From Rhizobium sp. (GTDB lineage: Bacteria > Pseudomonadota > Alphaproteobacteria > Rhizobiales > Rhizobiaceae), in assembly GCA_028290545.1 (NCBI GenBank), contig JAQGJP010000090.1:1-64000 (forward strand): DNA of 64,000 nucleotides, given 5' to 3'. Below are positions 18,738 to 29,423 of the stretch, piece by piece. A program made the position numbers and the translations under genes. The notes beneath the pieces were generated by a model. The model saw nothing but the letters and a program-made list of their open reading frames with translations, did not search any database and had not been told where the DNA came from. The stretch's first letter is position 1. Each line of letters starts with the position of its first letter.

Positions 18738-20183
18738 ATGTCGAACGCTTACGACGTCATCATCATCGGTTCCGGCCCAGGCGGCTATATCGCGGCGATC
18801 CGCGCGGCCCAGCTCGGGCTGAAAACGGCGATTGTCGAGCGCGAGCATCTCGCCGGCATCTGCTCCAACTGGGGCTGCATCCCGACCAAGGCGCTGTTGC
18901 GCTCGGCGGAGATTTTTCACTACGCCAAGCATGCCGGCGATTACGGCCTGAAGATCGAAGGCACGGTATCGCCCGATCTCACGGCGATCGTCGCCCGTTC
19001 GCGCGGCATTGCTCAACGCATGAATGGTGGCGTCGGCTTCCTGATGAAGAAGAACAAGGTCGACGTCATCTGGGGCGAGGCCAAGCTCACCAAGCCCGGC
19101 GAGATTCTTGTCTCCAAGACCACCAAGAAACCGATGGAGCCGCAGGCGCCGCTGCCGAAAAACACGCTGGGCGAGGGCACCTATACAGCAAAGCATATCG
19201 TCATCGCCACCGGCGCCCGTCCGCGTGCCCTGCCGGGCATCGAACCGGACGGCAAATTGATCTGGACCTATTTCGAGGCGATGAAGCCCGACGAAATGCC
19301 GAAATCGCTGCTGGTGATGGGCTCGGGGGCGATCGGCATTGAATTCGCCTCCTTCTATCGCACGATGGGCGTCGATGTGACGGTCGTCGAAATCATGAGC
19401 CAGGTGATGCCGGTCGAAGATACGGAAATCTCGGCGCTCGCCAAGAAGCAGTTCGACAAGCAGGGTATGAAGATCCTGCTCGAGGCCAAGGTGACGAAGG
19501 TCGAAAAGGCCGCAAATTCGGTAACTGCGACGATCGAGCTCAAGGACGGCAAGACTGAGACGATCACTGCCGACCGGATGATTTCTGCCGTCGGCGTGCA
19601 GGCCAATGTCGAGAATATCGGGCTTGAGGCACTGGGCGTAAAGACCGATCGCGGCTTCATCGCCATCGACGGCTACGGCAAGACCAATGTTCCCGGCGTT
19701 TATGCGATCGGCGACGTCGCGGGCCCGCCGCTGCTGGCCCACAAGGCCGAGCACGAGGCGGTGATCTGCATCGAGAAACTCGCCGGCCTTCCGAATGTGC
19801 ACCCGATGGACAAGCTCAAGGTCCCCGGCTGCACCTATTGCCATCCGCAGGTCGCCTCTGTCGGCCTGACGGAAGCCAAAGCCAAGGAACTGGGCCGCGA
19901 CATCCGCGTTGGCCGCTTCCCGTTCGTCGCCAACGGCAAGGCGATTGCGCTCGGCGAGGACCAGGGCATGGTCAAGACGATCTTCGACAAGAAGACCGGC
20001 GAACTTTTGGGCGCACATATGGTCGGCGCCGAAGTCACCGAACTGATCCAGGGTTTCGTGGTCGCCATGAATCTCGAGACCACCGAGGAAGAGTTGATGC
20101 ACACGATCTTCCCGCATCCGACGATCTCGGAAACGCTGAAGGAAAGCGTGCTCGACGCCTATGGACGGGCTTTGAACGCATAA
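18738..20183 (+). CDS. lpdA: Dihydrolipoyl dehydrogenase (PDH E3)
   Basis: FAD enzyme that reoxidises dihydrolipoamide with NAD. 481 residues. N-terminal FAD motif GSGPGGYIAAIRAAQ, redox-active pair Cys42/Cys47 in ICSNWGCIPT, NAD motif GSGAIGIEFASFY, the second FAD motif YAIGDVAGPPLLAHKAEHE, and the C-terminal interface histidine in HTIFPHPTISET. A segment rich in Lys/Pro near 120-145 (KTTKKPMEPQAPLPKN) is an insert compared with classic E3. GGAGG lies before the ATG. Confidence 0.96.
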   Translation: MSNAYDVIIIGSGPGGYIAAIRAAQLGLKTAIVEREHLAGICSNWGCIPTKALLRSAEIFHYAKHAGDYGLKIEGTVSPDLTAIVARSRGIAQRMNGGVGFLMKKNKVDVIWGEAKLTKPGEILVSKTTKKPMEPQAPLPKNTLGEGTYTAKHIVIATGARPRALPGIEPDGKLIWTYFEAMKPDEMPKSLLVMGSGAIGIEFASFYRTMGVDVTVVEIMSQVMPVEDTEISALAKKQFDKQGMKILLEAKVTKVEKAANSVTATIELKDGKTETITADRMISAVGVQANVENIGLEALGVKTDRGFIAIDGYGKTNVPGVYAIGDVAGPPLLAHKAEHEAVICIEKLAGLPNVHPMDKLKVPGCTYCHPQVASVGLTEAKAKELGRDIRVGRFPFVANGKAIALGEDQGMVKTIFDKKTGELLGAHMVGAEVTELIQGFVVAMNLETTEEELMHTIFPHPTISETLKESVLDAYGRALNA

Positions 20184-20258
20184 TGGCCGAAATCATGGAA
20201 CTTTTGCGCCGTCGAATCGTTATTTCCGCGTCAATCACACAAGACGGGGATAATTTCG

Positions 20259-20516
20259 ATGGATTTGAACGGCGTTGGGTTTCTGGGAGCAATCATCATC
20301 GGAGGTCTGGCCGGCTGGCTGGCCGAGACGTTCATGAAGTCCAATATGGGATTGGTCATGAACATCATCCTCGGCATCATCGGCGCGGCACTTCTGAACT
20401 TCGTGCTCAGCATTCTGGGCTTTTACACGGGCAGCGGCTGGATCGTCTATCTGATCGTCGGCTTCGTGGGCGCCTGCATCCTGATCGCGCTGGGGCGAAT
20501 GCTCAGGCGCGGTTGA
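20259..20516 (+). CDS. GlsB/YeaQ/YmgE-family small membrane protein
   Basis: 85 residues with the family pattern: three short hydrophobic segments and the glycine-rich GAIIIGGLAGWLAETFMK followed by GLVMNIILGIIGAALLNFVL. The family, often called transglycosylase-associated, is linked to stress response, but no enzymatic role is established. It lies between lpdA and lipA and is followed immediately by a strong intrinsic terminator, so the PDH transcript probably ends here. Confidence 0.88.
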   Translation: MDLNGVGFLGAIIIGGLAGWLAETFMKSNMGLVMNIILGIIGAALLNFVLSILGFYTGSGWIVYLIVGFVGACILIALGRMLRRG

Positions 20517-20542
20517 TTTCAACCGATACCAGACTTATTTGC

Positions 20543-20580
20543 AATCAGGCCGTCGCTGTTGCGCGACGGCCTGATTTTTT
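20543..20580 (+). terminator. Rho-independent terminator after the PDH block
   Basis: A perfect 14-base-pair stem (20543-20556 with 20563-20576, core CAGGCCGTCGC / GCGACGGCCTG) encloses a 6-base loop and is followed by T residues through 20580. It separates the GlsB-like gene from lipA, whose start is only 17 bases further on, so lipA must be transcribed by read-through or from a promoter overlapping the terminator. Confidence 0.92.
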
Positions 20581-20596
20581 GCGTTGGCGGTAATCC

Positions 20597-21565
20597 ATGG
20601 TCACGATCCTCGATACAATGAGCCCGGACAAGCGCGTGCGGCATCCGGAAAAGGCGCATCGGCCCGATACCGAAGTGCTGCGCAAGCCGGACTGGATCCG
20701 CGTGCGCGCGCCAGTCTCCAAGGGTTACCAGGAAACCCGCGAAATCGTCAAATCGCATAATCTGGTGACCGTTTGCGAGGAAGCCGGTTGCCCGAATATC
20801 GGCGAGTGCTGGGACAAGAAGCACGCGACTTTCATGATCATGGGCGAGATCTGCACCCGCGCCTGCGCCTTCTGCAATGTCGCCACCGGCAAGCCTTTGG
20901 CGCTCGACCGCCAGGAGCCCGGCAACGTTGCCAAGGCCGTCAGGAAGATGGGCCTCAGCCATGTCGTCATCACCTCGGTCGACCGCGACGACCTCGACGA
21001 CGGCGGTGCGCAGCATTTCGAGGAGGTGATCCGGGCGATCCGCGAAACCTCGCCTCTGACGACGATCGAAATCCTGACGCCGGATTTCCTGCGCAAGCCG
21101 GGTGCGCTGGAGCGTGTCGTCAGGGCCAAGCCCGATGTCTTCAATCACAATCTTGAAACCGTGCCGTCCAACTATTTGACGGTACGTCCCGGTGCCCGCT
21201 ATTTCCACTCGATCCGGCTGTTGCAGCAGGTCAAGGAACTCGATCCGACTATGTTTACCAAGTCGGGCATCATGGTGGGCCTCGGCGAACAGCGCAACGA
21301 AGTGCTGCAGCTAATGGACGACCTGCGCATTGCCGATGTCGATTTCCTGACGATCGGCCAGTATCTGCAGCCGAGCCGCAAACATCACCGGGTGGTGAGT
21401 TTCGTCACGCCTGACGAGTTCAAGTCCTATGAGACGGTCGCCTATACCAAGGGTTTCCTGATGGTGTCGTCGAGCCCGTTGACGCGCTCGTCACATCACG
21501 CCGGCGATGATTTCGCCCGGTTGCGGGCGGCAAGGGAGAAGATGGTGGCAAGGGTCCCTGCCTGA
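20597..21565 (+). CDS. lipA: Lipoyl synthase
   Basis: Radical-SAM enzyme inserting two sulfurs into protein-bound octanoate to make lipoate, needed by PdhB, PdhC and other 2-oxoacid dehydrogenases. 322 residues. Auxiliary cluster cysteines Cys60, Cys65 and Cys71 in [12 protein letters not shown]; radical-SAM cysteines Cys86, Cys90 and Cys93 in CTRACAFC; the C-terminal third cluster ligand serine is in the [11 protein letters not shown] segment. Location behind the PDH genes matches its function. Confidence 0.96.
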   Translation: MVTILDTMSPDKRVRHPEKAHRPDTEVLRKPDWIRVRAPVSKGYQETREIVKSHNLVTVCEEAGCPNIGECWDKKHATFMIMGEICTRACAFCNVATGKPLALDRQEPGNVAKAVRKMGLSHVVITSVDRDDLDDGGAQHFEEVIRAIRETSPLTTIEILTPDFLRKPGALERVVRAKPDVFNHNLETVPSNYLTVRPGARYFHSIRLLQQVKELDPTMFTKSGIMVGLGEQRNEVLQLMDDLRIADVDFLTIGQYLQPSRKHHRVVSFVTPDEFKSYETVAYTKGFLMVSSSPLTRSSHHAGDDFARLRAAREKMVARVPA

Positions 21566-21667
21566 TTTTTTCGGGTTGCCTTTTAACGGGTAGCGGTCAA
21601 AAGTCGACAGCCCACGCACGAAAAGCGCAGGTGGCTTGCAATCCAACGCATCGCGGGGAGGTGATGA

Positions 21668-23080
21668 ATGGATATTGCTGCATTGTTTTCGATGGCTGCC
21701 CAGAAAGCGGCCCTGTTCAGGCAAGGGGCAGCCGACCGCCGGCATCGTCCCGAACGCGACTATGCCGGCTCTGTCGCAGCATTCTCCGAGGATTTGCCTA
21801 TCCACGCCATGGCGCCGCAAAAGGTGATCGACGACCTGGCCTTGCGCGCCGAGCCCGGGCTTCACGCGATGACGGGTCCCCGGTTCCATGGCTGGGTGAT
21901 TGGCGGTTCCCACCCTGTTGGCGTCGCCGCCGACATGCTGACCTCGGCATGGGGACAGAATGCCGGCAACCATATGGCGGCGCCTTCTGCGGCGGCGGCG
22001 GAACTGATTGCCGGGCGCTGGATAAACGAATTGCTCGGCCTGCCCGCAACCGCTTCGGTCGGTTTCGTCACAGGCGCCACGATGGCGAATTTCACCAGCC
22101 TTGCAGCGGCTCGCCGGGCAGTCCTGCAGTCTGTCGGCTGGGACGCGGACAGGCAGGGAATTTTCGGTGCTCCGCCCATTACCGTCATTATCGGGAATGA
22201 CGCCCATGCCACCGTGTTCTCCGCCCTGCAGTTTCTCGGTCTGGGGCATGATCGCGTCCTGCGGGTTCCGGCCGACGCACAGGGCCGGATGATCGTTGCC
22301 GAGTTCCAGCGTATCGTCCAGAACGTCGAGGGTCCCGCCATCGTCATACTGCAGGCCGGACAGATCAATACGGGTGCATTCGACGACTTCGCGGCAATCA
22401 TTCCGGTCGCCAAGGAGAAAGGCGCGTGGGTGCATGTCGATGGGGCCTTCGGCCTTTGGGCGCAGGTGCTGCAATCCAAACGCCATCTGACCACGGGCGT
22501 CGAACTCGCCGACAGTTGGGCAACTGACGGCCATAAGTGGCTGCAGACGCCCTATGACTGCGGTTATGCCATCGTTCGCGACGAGCCGGCCCATCGCCAG
22601 TCGATGACGATCGCCGCGAGCTTTCTGCCGGCGGCGAGTGAAGACGAGCGCGATCCCTCCCATTATGTCCCGGAGCTCTCCCGCCGGGCGCGCGGCTTCG
22701 CAACATGGGCGATGATCAAGCATCTCGGCCGCGAGGGTATCGCGGAAATGATAGAGCGCAACTGCACCGCCGCGCGCCTTATTGCCGAAAGGCTGGGAGC
22801 GGAGGAGGGTATCGAGATTGTCAACGACGTCTGCCTCAACCAGGTCATCGTACGCTTTGGCGCGGGCCTCGGCGGTGAGGAAGGCGATCGGCTGACTAGG
22901 GAGACGATCCGCTTGCTTCAGGAAAGCGCGGAGGCATTCGCCGGCGGCGCCGAATGGCGAGGTCGTCAGGTGATGCGGGTCTCAGTTATCAATTATCAGA
23001 CGGGCTTGCCCGAAGCCGAGCGGACGGCCGCTGCGATCATATCGGCGTTCTATCGGGCTCGTGGCCGGAATTCGGACTAG
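21668..23080 (+). CDS. PLP-dependent group II decarboxylase-like protein
   Basis: 470 residues of the fold-type I, glutamate/aromatic amino-acid decarboxylase group. The Schiff-base lysine is Lys290 in SWATDGHKWLQ, the PLP-nitrogen aspartate is Asp258 in WVHVDGAFGLW, and VTGATMANFTSL supplies the phosphate-binding Gly/Thr. HMAAPSAAAAELIAGRW also fits the family. The substrate is unknown: related proteins are annotated as tyrosine/DOPA, aspartate or diaminobutyrate decarboxylases. GGGGAGGTG precedes the ATG. It interrupts the usual lipA-to-COQ10 neighbourhood, which suggests an insertion. Confidence 0.85.
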   Translation: MDIAALFSMAAQKAALFRQGAADRRHRPERDYAGSVAAFSEDLPIHAMAPQKVIDDLALRAEPGLHAMTGPRFHGWVIGGSHPVGVAADMLTSAWGQNAGNHMAAPSAAAAELIAGRWINELLGLPATASVGFVTGATMANFTSLAAARRAVLQSVGWDADRQGIFGAPPITVIIGNDAHATVFSALQFLGLGHDRVLRVPADAQGRMIVAEFQRIVQNVEGPAIVILQAGQINTGAFDDFAAIIPVAKEKGAWVHVDGAFGLWAQVLQSKRHLTTGVELADSWATDGHKWLQTPYDCGYAIVRDEPAHRQSMTIAASFLPAASEDERDPSHYVPELSRRARGFATWAMIKHLGREGIAEMIERNCTAARLIAERLGAEEGIEIVNDVCLNQVIVRFGAGLGGEEGDRLTRETIRLLQESAEAFAGGAEWRGRQVMRVSVINYQTGLPEAERTAAAIISAFYRARGRNSD

Positions 23081-23206
23081 CGCGCGTTGTGCCGAGGAAT
23101 CGCGGCCTTGGTTGCCGACTTGTGCGGCTGGATGGTTAAAATCAAATTTGTGGTCTGGAAACAGCGTCGTCTTGCTATTGGCGATAAGAGCCATTAGCTG
23201 ACCATT

Positions 23207-23653
23207 ATGGCCCAGTTCGAAACCACCCGCGTTACCCGTCACACTGCCGAGCAGATGTTTGCGCTTGTCGCCGACGTGGAAAAATACCCTGAATTCCTGC
23301 CGCTGTGCGAAGCGCTGGCCGTTCAAAGCCGCAAGGAGCGCGAGGGCAAGACATTGCTCGTGGCCGCGATGAGCGTCGGCTACAAGGCCATCCGCGAAAC
23401 CTTCAGTACCCAGGTCTTCCTGAAGCCGGATGAAAAGGTCATCGAGGTCAAATATATCGACGGGCCGTTCAAATACCTGACCAACACCTGGCGCTTCATT
23501 GATCTCGACGGCGGGCGCTCCGAGGTGCATTTCTTCATCGATTACGAGTTCAAGAGCCGGATCCTCGGCGCGCTGATGGGCTCGATGTTCGACCGCGCTT
23601 TCCGGATGTTCACGGATGCCTTCGAAAAGCGCGCCGATAAAATCTATACATAG
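23207..23653 (+). CDS. COQ10/RatA-type START-domain protein
   Basis: 148 residues of the polyketide-cyclase/START fold group that includes mitochondrial COQ10, which binds ubiquinone, and E. coli RatA. Typical features are TRVTRHTAEQMFALVADVEKYPEFLPLCE at the N-terminus (seen here in pieces), YIDGPFKYLTNTW, and the C-terminal amphipathic helix with FRMFTDAFEKRA. In alphaproteobacteria it is assumed to be the ubiquinone chaperone rather than a toxin. It is transcribed toward the cinA-like gene. Confidence 0.88.
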   Translation: MAQFETTRVTRHTAEQMFALVADVEKYPEFLPLCEALAVQSRKEREGKTLLVAAMSVGYKAIRETFSTQVFLKPDEKVIEVKYIDGPFKYLTNTWRFIDLDGGRSEVHFFIDYEFKSRILGALMGSMFDRAFRMFTDAFEKRADKIYT

Positions 23654-23715
23654 GCTCTGTTTTACGCATTTCCGGACGGCGGACCGCTTCGCACGTCGCC
23701 AGGAAATGCATGCAA

Positions 23716-24213
23716 TCAGCCGAGATGAGCGAGCTCGATGATCATTTCGAGCGCCACTTCAACCGAGGCCATGCGGATTGCATGCCGGCCGATCTCTCCG
23801 AATTTCATCTCGCGGTGGATCAGCTTGCCCTTGTAGTGGCGGCCGCCGAAATGCACCAGGCCGACAGGCTTGCCGGTGCTGCCGCCGCTGGGGCCGGCAA
23901 TGCCGGTGGTCGAGACGGAAATCCCGGCTTCCGAGCGCGACATCGCGCCATGGGCCATCTCCAGCGCCACATCCTTGGAGACCGCGCCGAACTCGCGCAG
24001 CGTGATCGGCATAACGCCGATCATCTCGATCTTGGCCTGGTCTGAATAGGTGATGAAGCCACGCTCCAGCACCTGCGATGCGCCCGAAATCTCGGTGATT
24101 GCTCCGGCAACCAGCCCGCCGGTGCAGGATTCGGCGGTGGCGATCATCACGTTCTTTTCCGTGCAGAGCCTGACCACTTCCTGGGCGAGCTCTAGAATTA
24201 TCCTGTCGTTCAT
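23716..24213 (-). CDS. CinA C-terminal domain protein (NMN deamidase type)
   Basis: 165 residues matching the stand-alone CinA C-terminal domain (PncC type), which hydrolyses nicotinamide mononucleotide to NaMN in pyridine-nucleotide recycling. Motifs are [16 protein letters not shown] near residue 25, FITYSDQAK, and [20 protein letters not shown]. Its start overlaps the stop of ispDF by ATGA (24210-24213), so the two are translationally coupled in a minus-strand operon. Confidence 0.92.
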   Translation of the reverse strand: MNDRIILELAQEVVRLCTEKNVMIATAESCTGGLVAGAITEISGASQVLERGFITYSDQAKIEMIGVMPITLREFGAVSKDVALEMAHGAMSRSEAGISVSTTGIAGPSGGSTGKPVGLVHFGGRHYKGKLIHREMKFGEIGRHAIRMASVEVALEMIIELAHLG

Positions 24214-25421
24214 TGATCTCTCCCCTTAAATACCACTGTGGCGGTCGCGATGGCCGCGATGCCTTCGCCACGACCGACAAAGCCGATCTTCTCGTTGGTC
24301 GTCGCCTTGACGGAACAGCGCTGCAAATCGATTGCGAGAATCTCGGCGAGCGCTTGTCGCATGGCTTGCCTGTGCGGACCTATCTTCGGCGCCTCGGCGA
24401 TCAACGAAATATCCGCGTTCATGATCGTGCCGCCATGGTCACGGACGATTTTGGCGGCATGTTCCAGAAAAATTCGGGAAGCGGCGCCCTTCCATTGCGG
24501 ATCCGAAGGCGGAAAATGATCGCCGATATCGCCGGCGCCGCAGGTCGCGAGCAGGGCGTCCGTCAGAGCGTGCAGAGCGACATCCGCATCCGAATGCCCT
24601 TTCAGACTGTGATCATGGGCGATCAGCACACCGCAAAGCGTTACGCCGTTGCCGGGCTCGATCTGGTGGACGTCGTAGCCGTTGCCGGTGCGAACGTCGG
24701 GAAGAGCATTGTTCATGAGTGTCTGGTCCGCCAGTTCTATATCCCGCTTGAGCGTAAGCTTGACGTTGTCGCGGTCGCCTTCGACAATCTTCACCGGAAT
24801 ACCCGCCCATTCGGCAATCGCAGCATCGTCGGTCAGGTCGCTGATTCCCGATGCAGCCGCAGCACGATGTGCGTCGAGAATCGGTTTGAACGCGAAACTC
24901 TGCGGCGTCTGGGCGGCGAACAGGCCGACACGCGGCACGGTTTCCGCCACATGACCGTCAGCCGTGGCCCGCTTCAGCGTATCGGGTACGGCTGTTGCGG
25001 GCAATACTGCCCTTTCGCCGGCGTCGAGCGCGGCAGCGATGCGGTCGAGCAGGGCAGGGCTGACGAAGGGGCGTACCGCATCCTGAATCATCACATGCGT
25101 GACATTCAGTTCCGCCATGGCCTCCAGCCCGTTCAGGACCGAACCTTGCCGGGTCGATGCGCCATGGATTGTCCGTATTTTCGGGCGATGGGACAAATGC
25201 TTCACGGATTTTTCGTACCGCGCTTCATCGTCAGGATGGACGACGACGATCACCGGTCCGGACCGGTGCCATTCAAGAAAGCGATCCAGCGTGTGCGTGA
25301 TCACCGGCTTGCCGCCGATCGAGCGGTATTGTTTCGGGCCTTCCTGACTCGCGCCTGCCCGTTCGCCGCGGCCGGCGGCGACGATCAATATGCCGATCGA
25401 GTTTGTGTCATTCTGCTTCAT
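24210..25421 (-). CDS. ispDF: Bifunctional IspD/IspF isoprenoid biosynthesis enzyme
   Basis: Fusion of two methylerythritol-phosphate pathway enzymes, 403 residues. The N-terminal IspD (cytidylyltransferase) half starts [13 protein letters not shown] and includes [12 protein letters not shown] and IQDAVRPF; the C-terminal IspF half (cyclodiphosphate synthase) starts [10 protein letters not shown] and includes LKGHSDADV and [11 protein letters not shown] with metal-binding Asp/His. The fusion is typical of alpha- and epsilonproteobacteria. The start at 25421 ([10 protein letters not shown]) is preferred over the longer open frame. It is divergent from dusB. Confidence 0.95.
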   Translation of the reverse strand: MKQNDTNSIGILIVAAGRGERAGASQEGPKQYRSIGGKPVITHTLDRFLEWHRSGPVIVVVHPDDEARYEKSVKHLSHRPKIRTIHGASTRQGSVLNGLEAMAELNVTHVMIQDAVRPFVSPALLDRIAAALDAGERAVLPATAVPDTLKRATADGHVAETVPRVGLFAAQTPQSFAFKPILDAHRAAAASGISDLTDDAAIAEWAGIPVKIVEGDRDNVKLTLKRDIELADQTLMNNALPDVRTGNGYDVHQIEPGNGVTLCGVLIAHDHSLKGHSDADVALHALTDALLATCGAGDIGDHFPPSDPQWKGAASRIFLEHAAKIVRDHGGTIMNADISLIAEAPKIGPHRQAMRQALAEILAIDLQRCSVKATTNEKIGFVGRGEGIAAIATATVVFKGRDQ

Positions 25422-25491
25422 ACTGCTCGAAAATTCGTCTGTTACAATGCGTCCAACACCGTTTATAGACAGGACAAACAATTGGCCAGCC

Positions 25492-25508
25492 TTGGCATTT
25501 TGCTTGCC
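25492..25508 (+). promoter_or_regulatory. Sigma54-type -24/-12 promoter candidate for dusB-ntrBC
   Basis: TTGGCATTTTGCTTGCC has the invariant GG (25494-25495) and GC (25506-25507) separated by ten bases and matches YTGGCAC-N5-TTGC except at the C after TTGGCA. Transcription would start near 25519, leaving a leader of about 87 bases before dusB. Its position before the operon encoding NtrB/NtrC makes autoregulation likely. I saw no clear NtrC-binding palindrome just upstream, so the activator is uncertain. Confidence 0.55.
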
Positions 25509-25605
25509 AGCTTCTTTTTTATGCTGCGCTTCGAATCCGCTTGGCAAGACCTTCGAAAATGTCTAAAAATAATGCATCAGAATATGATGCCCGAAAGATG
25601 AGCAT

Positions 25606-26610
25606 TTGGATTTGGATTTCATAAAATCGCCGCTGCGTATCGGGCCCGTTGAGTTCCGCAACCGGGTGGCGCTGGCACCTATGTCCGGGGTCACGGATTT
25701 GCCGTTCCGGCAACTGGCGTTCGAATTCGGTGCCGGCTTCGTGGTGACCGAGATGGTCGCCAGTCGGGAACTGGTTGGAAATTCCGCCGAATCCTGGTCG
25801 CGCCTCGAAAATTCGGGCATCGATCCGCACATCGTCCAGCTCGCGGGCCGTGATCCCTTCTACATGGCCGAGGGTGCTCGAATCGCTGAAGCGCATGGCG
25901 CCGACATCATCGATATCAATATGGGTTGCCCGGCAAAAAAGGTCATAGGCGGCCTCTCGGGGTCGGCATTGATGCGCGAGCCAGAACTGGCGCTTGCATT
26001 GATCGAGGCCACGGTCAGGGCCGTCAAGGTGCCTGTCACCGTCAAGATGCGGCTCGGCTGGGACGACCAGTCGATCAACGCGCCGGAACTTGCCCACGCC
26101 GCAGAAGATCTCGGCGCCCGGATGATCACGGTTCACGGCCGGACTCGGATGCAGTTCTATCAAGGCAGGGCCAACTGGGATCTGATTGCCGGTGTGCGTG
26201 AGCGGATCTCCATTCCGCTGATCGCCAATGGCGATGTGGAGACCGCTGAGGATATTGCCGGCATACTATCGCGTTCGGGCGCCGACGCGGTGATGATCGG
26301 TCGCGGATCGCAAGGCAGGCCTTGGCATGCGGGTGTTCTCGCGGGCATGCGGGCTGAGCCCGAAAGCCAGGAGATCGCCGATATTTTCGAGCGGCATTAT
26401 CGGATGCTGGTCGAGTTTTACGGCGGCCAGCCCGGAGTGCGGCATGCGCGCAAACACGTCGGCTGGTATCTCGATCGGTTTGGCGGGGCGGTCTCCGGCT
26501 CGTTCCGTACCGAACTTCTGACATCCCATGAGCCTGAATTCGTGATCGGTATGATGCGCAACATTCTCCTCAATCCGGCTTCCCAAGCGCCGATCAGCGA
26601 GGCCGCATGA
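25606..26610 (+). CDS. dusB: tRNA-dihydrouridine synthase B (NifR3)
   Basis: FMN-dependent reduction of specific uridines in tRNA. 334 residues with [13 protein letters not shown] at the N-terminus, the active-site cysteine Cys108 in [25 protein letters not shown] and NGDVETAED followed by [11 protein letters not shown]. The frame has no ATG; TTG 25606 (or TTG 25612) must start it. Historically named nifR3 because it heads the ntrBC operon. The stop overlaps the ntrB start (ATGA at 26607-26610). Confidence 0.94.
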   Translation: MDLDFIKSPLRIGPVEFRNRVALAPMSGVTDLPFRQLAFEFGAGFVVTEMVASRELVGNSAESWSRLENSGIDPHIVQLAGRDPFYMAEGARIAEAHGADIIDINMGCPAKKVIGGLSGSALMREPELALALIEATVRAVKVPVTVKMRLGWDDQSINAPELAHAAEDLGARMITVHGRTRMQFYQGRANWDLIAGVRERISIPLIANGDVETAEDIAGILSRSGADAVMIGRGSQGRPWHAGVLAGMRAEPESQEIADIFERHYRMLVEFYGGQPGVRHARKHVGWYLDRFGGAVSGSFRTELLTSHEPEFVIGMMRNILLNPASQAPISEAA

Positions 26611-27754
26611 GCGAAGACGCTTCCAAGAGTAAGAAGAAGATGAGCGCCAACGATACTGCGATGGGTGTGCTGAACGCGATACAGAACGCGGTGATCATGG
26701 TCGATGAAAACGGCTATATCGCATTTGCCAACTGGGAGGCGGAGGCTTTCTTTGGCGCATCCGCGGTCTATCTGGCGCGACACACGATCTACGCCTATAT
26801 TCCGTTCGGAAGCCCGCTCCTGCCGCTGATCGACCAGGTGCGCGAGCGCCGCGCGCCGGTCAATGAATATCGCGTCGATCTGAGTTCGCCGCGGCTTGGT
26901 GCCGACAAGCTCGTCGACATCTATGTCGCGCCGGTTCTGACCGACCCCGGTTCGGTGGTCATCGTCTTTCAGGAGCGGTCGATGGCCGACAAGATCGACC
27001 GGCAGCTGACCCATCGCGCCGCCGCCCGATCGGTCACCGGGCTTGCCTCGATGCTGGCGCACGAAATCAAGAATCCGCTCTCCGGGATCCGTGGCGCGGC
27101 ACAATTGCTGGAAACCTCGGTCAATGACGAGGACAGGGCGTTGACGCAGCTGATCTGCGAGGAGACCGACCGTATCGTCTCACTGGTCGATCGGATGGAA
27201 GTGTTTTCCGACGAGCGGCCGGTGGATCGCGTACCGTGCAATATCCATTCGATCCTCGATCATGTGAAGGCGATTGCCAAGGCGGGCTTTGCGCGTCACA
27301 TCAAAATCTCCGAGAATTATGACCCGTCGCTGCCGGCCGTGCATGCCAATCGCGACCAACTGATCCAGGTTTTCCTCAACCTGATCAAGAATGCTTCCGA
27401 AGCGGTGGCCGATCGCGCCGATGCGGAGATCATGTTGACGACTGCCTATCGACCTGGAATCCGGATCTCGGTGGCGGGCACGCGGGAGAAAATTTCCCTG
27501 CCGCTCGAATTCTGCGTCATCGACAACGGCCCCGGCGTGCCGGAAGACCTGAAGCCGCATTTATTCGATCCGTTCATCACCACCAAGACCAACGGCTCCG
27601 GGCTTGGCCTGGCGCTCGTTGCCAAGATTATCGGCGGCCATGGCGGCATCGTCGAATGCGACAGTCAAAACAACAAGACCATATTCAGGGTTCTCATGCA
27701 CGCCTCCAAAATCACGCGGGCGGATGAGGATTTCGACGAACCAGGGAAAACCAG

Positions 27755-27758
<4 letters not shown>
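26607..27758 (+). CDS. ntrB: Nitrogen regulation sensor histidine kinase NtrB
   Basis: Soluble kinase/phosphatase of the NtrB-NtrC system, controlled by PII. 383 residues: an N-terminal PAS domain (about 17-125, [18 protein letters not shown]), the DHp helix with phospho-acceptor His152 in [11 protein letters not shown], and a catalytic ATPase domain with N-box [10 protein letters not shown]1 box VIDNGPGVP and G2 box [11 protein letters not shown]. Coupled to dusB and ntrC by ATGA overlaps on both sides, so the three are translated as a unit. Confidence 0.96.
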
Positions 27759-29212
<1,454 letters not shown>

Positions 29213-29251
29213 CAAACACCGAATCCGACATCATTCCGTTGCATTCTCGCC

Positions 29252-29288
29252 ACAATGCGTTGCTTAATAGCAACGCATTGTTTGTTTT
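29252..29288 (+). terminator. Rho-independent terminator after ntrC
   Basis: A perfect 12-base-pair stem (29252-29263 ACAATGCGTTGC with 29270-29281) closes a 6-base loop TTAATA and is followed by TTTGTTTT. It ends the dusB-ntrB-ntrC transcript before ntrY. Confidence 0.93.
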
Positions 29289-29423
29289 CGCGCCACGATT
29301 CGAAGGCCGAGCAAATATCTTTCATGCCGGTTCCGATCGCTGATTTGCAGTCGAGAGAGAACCTGCTGTCACAAAAGCAAATATTCGGCCGGCGGTTACG
29401 ACCGGTACTGTGGGGAAAGCAGT

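Noticed and set aside
17066..20117. Long minus-strand open frames (557 and 581 codons) opposite pdhC, the SGNH hydrolase and lpdA
   Set aside because: Low-complexity His/Arg/Asp-rich translations with no motifs, explained by the codon bias of the plus-strand genes.
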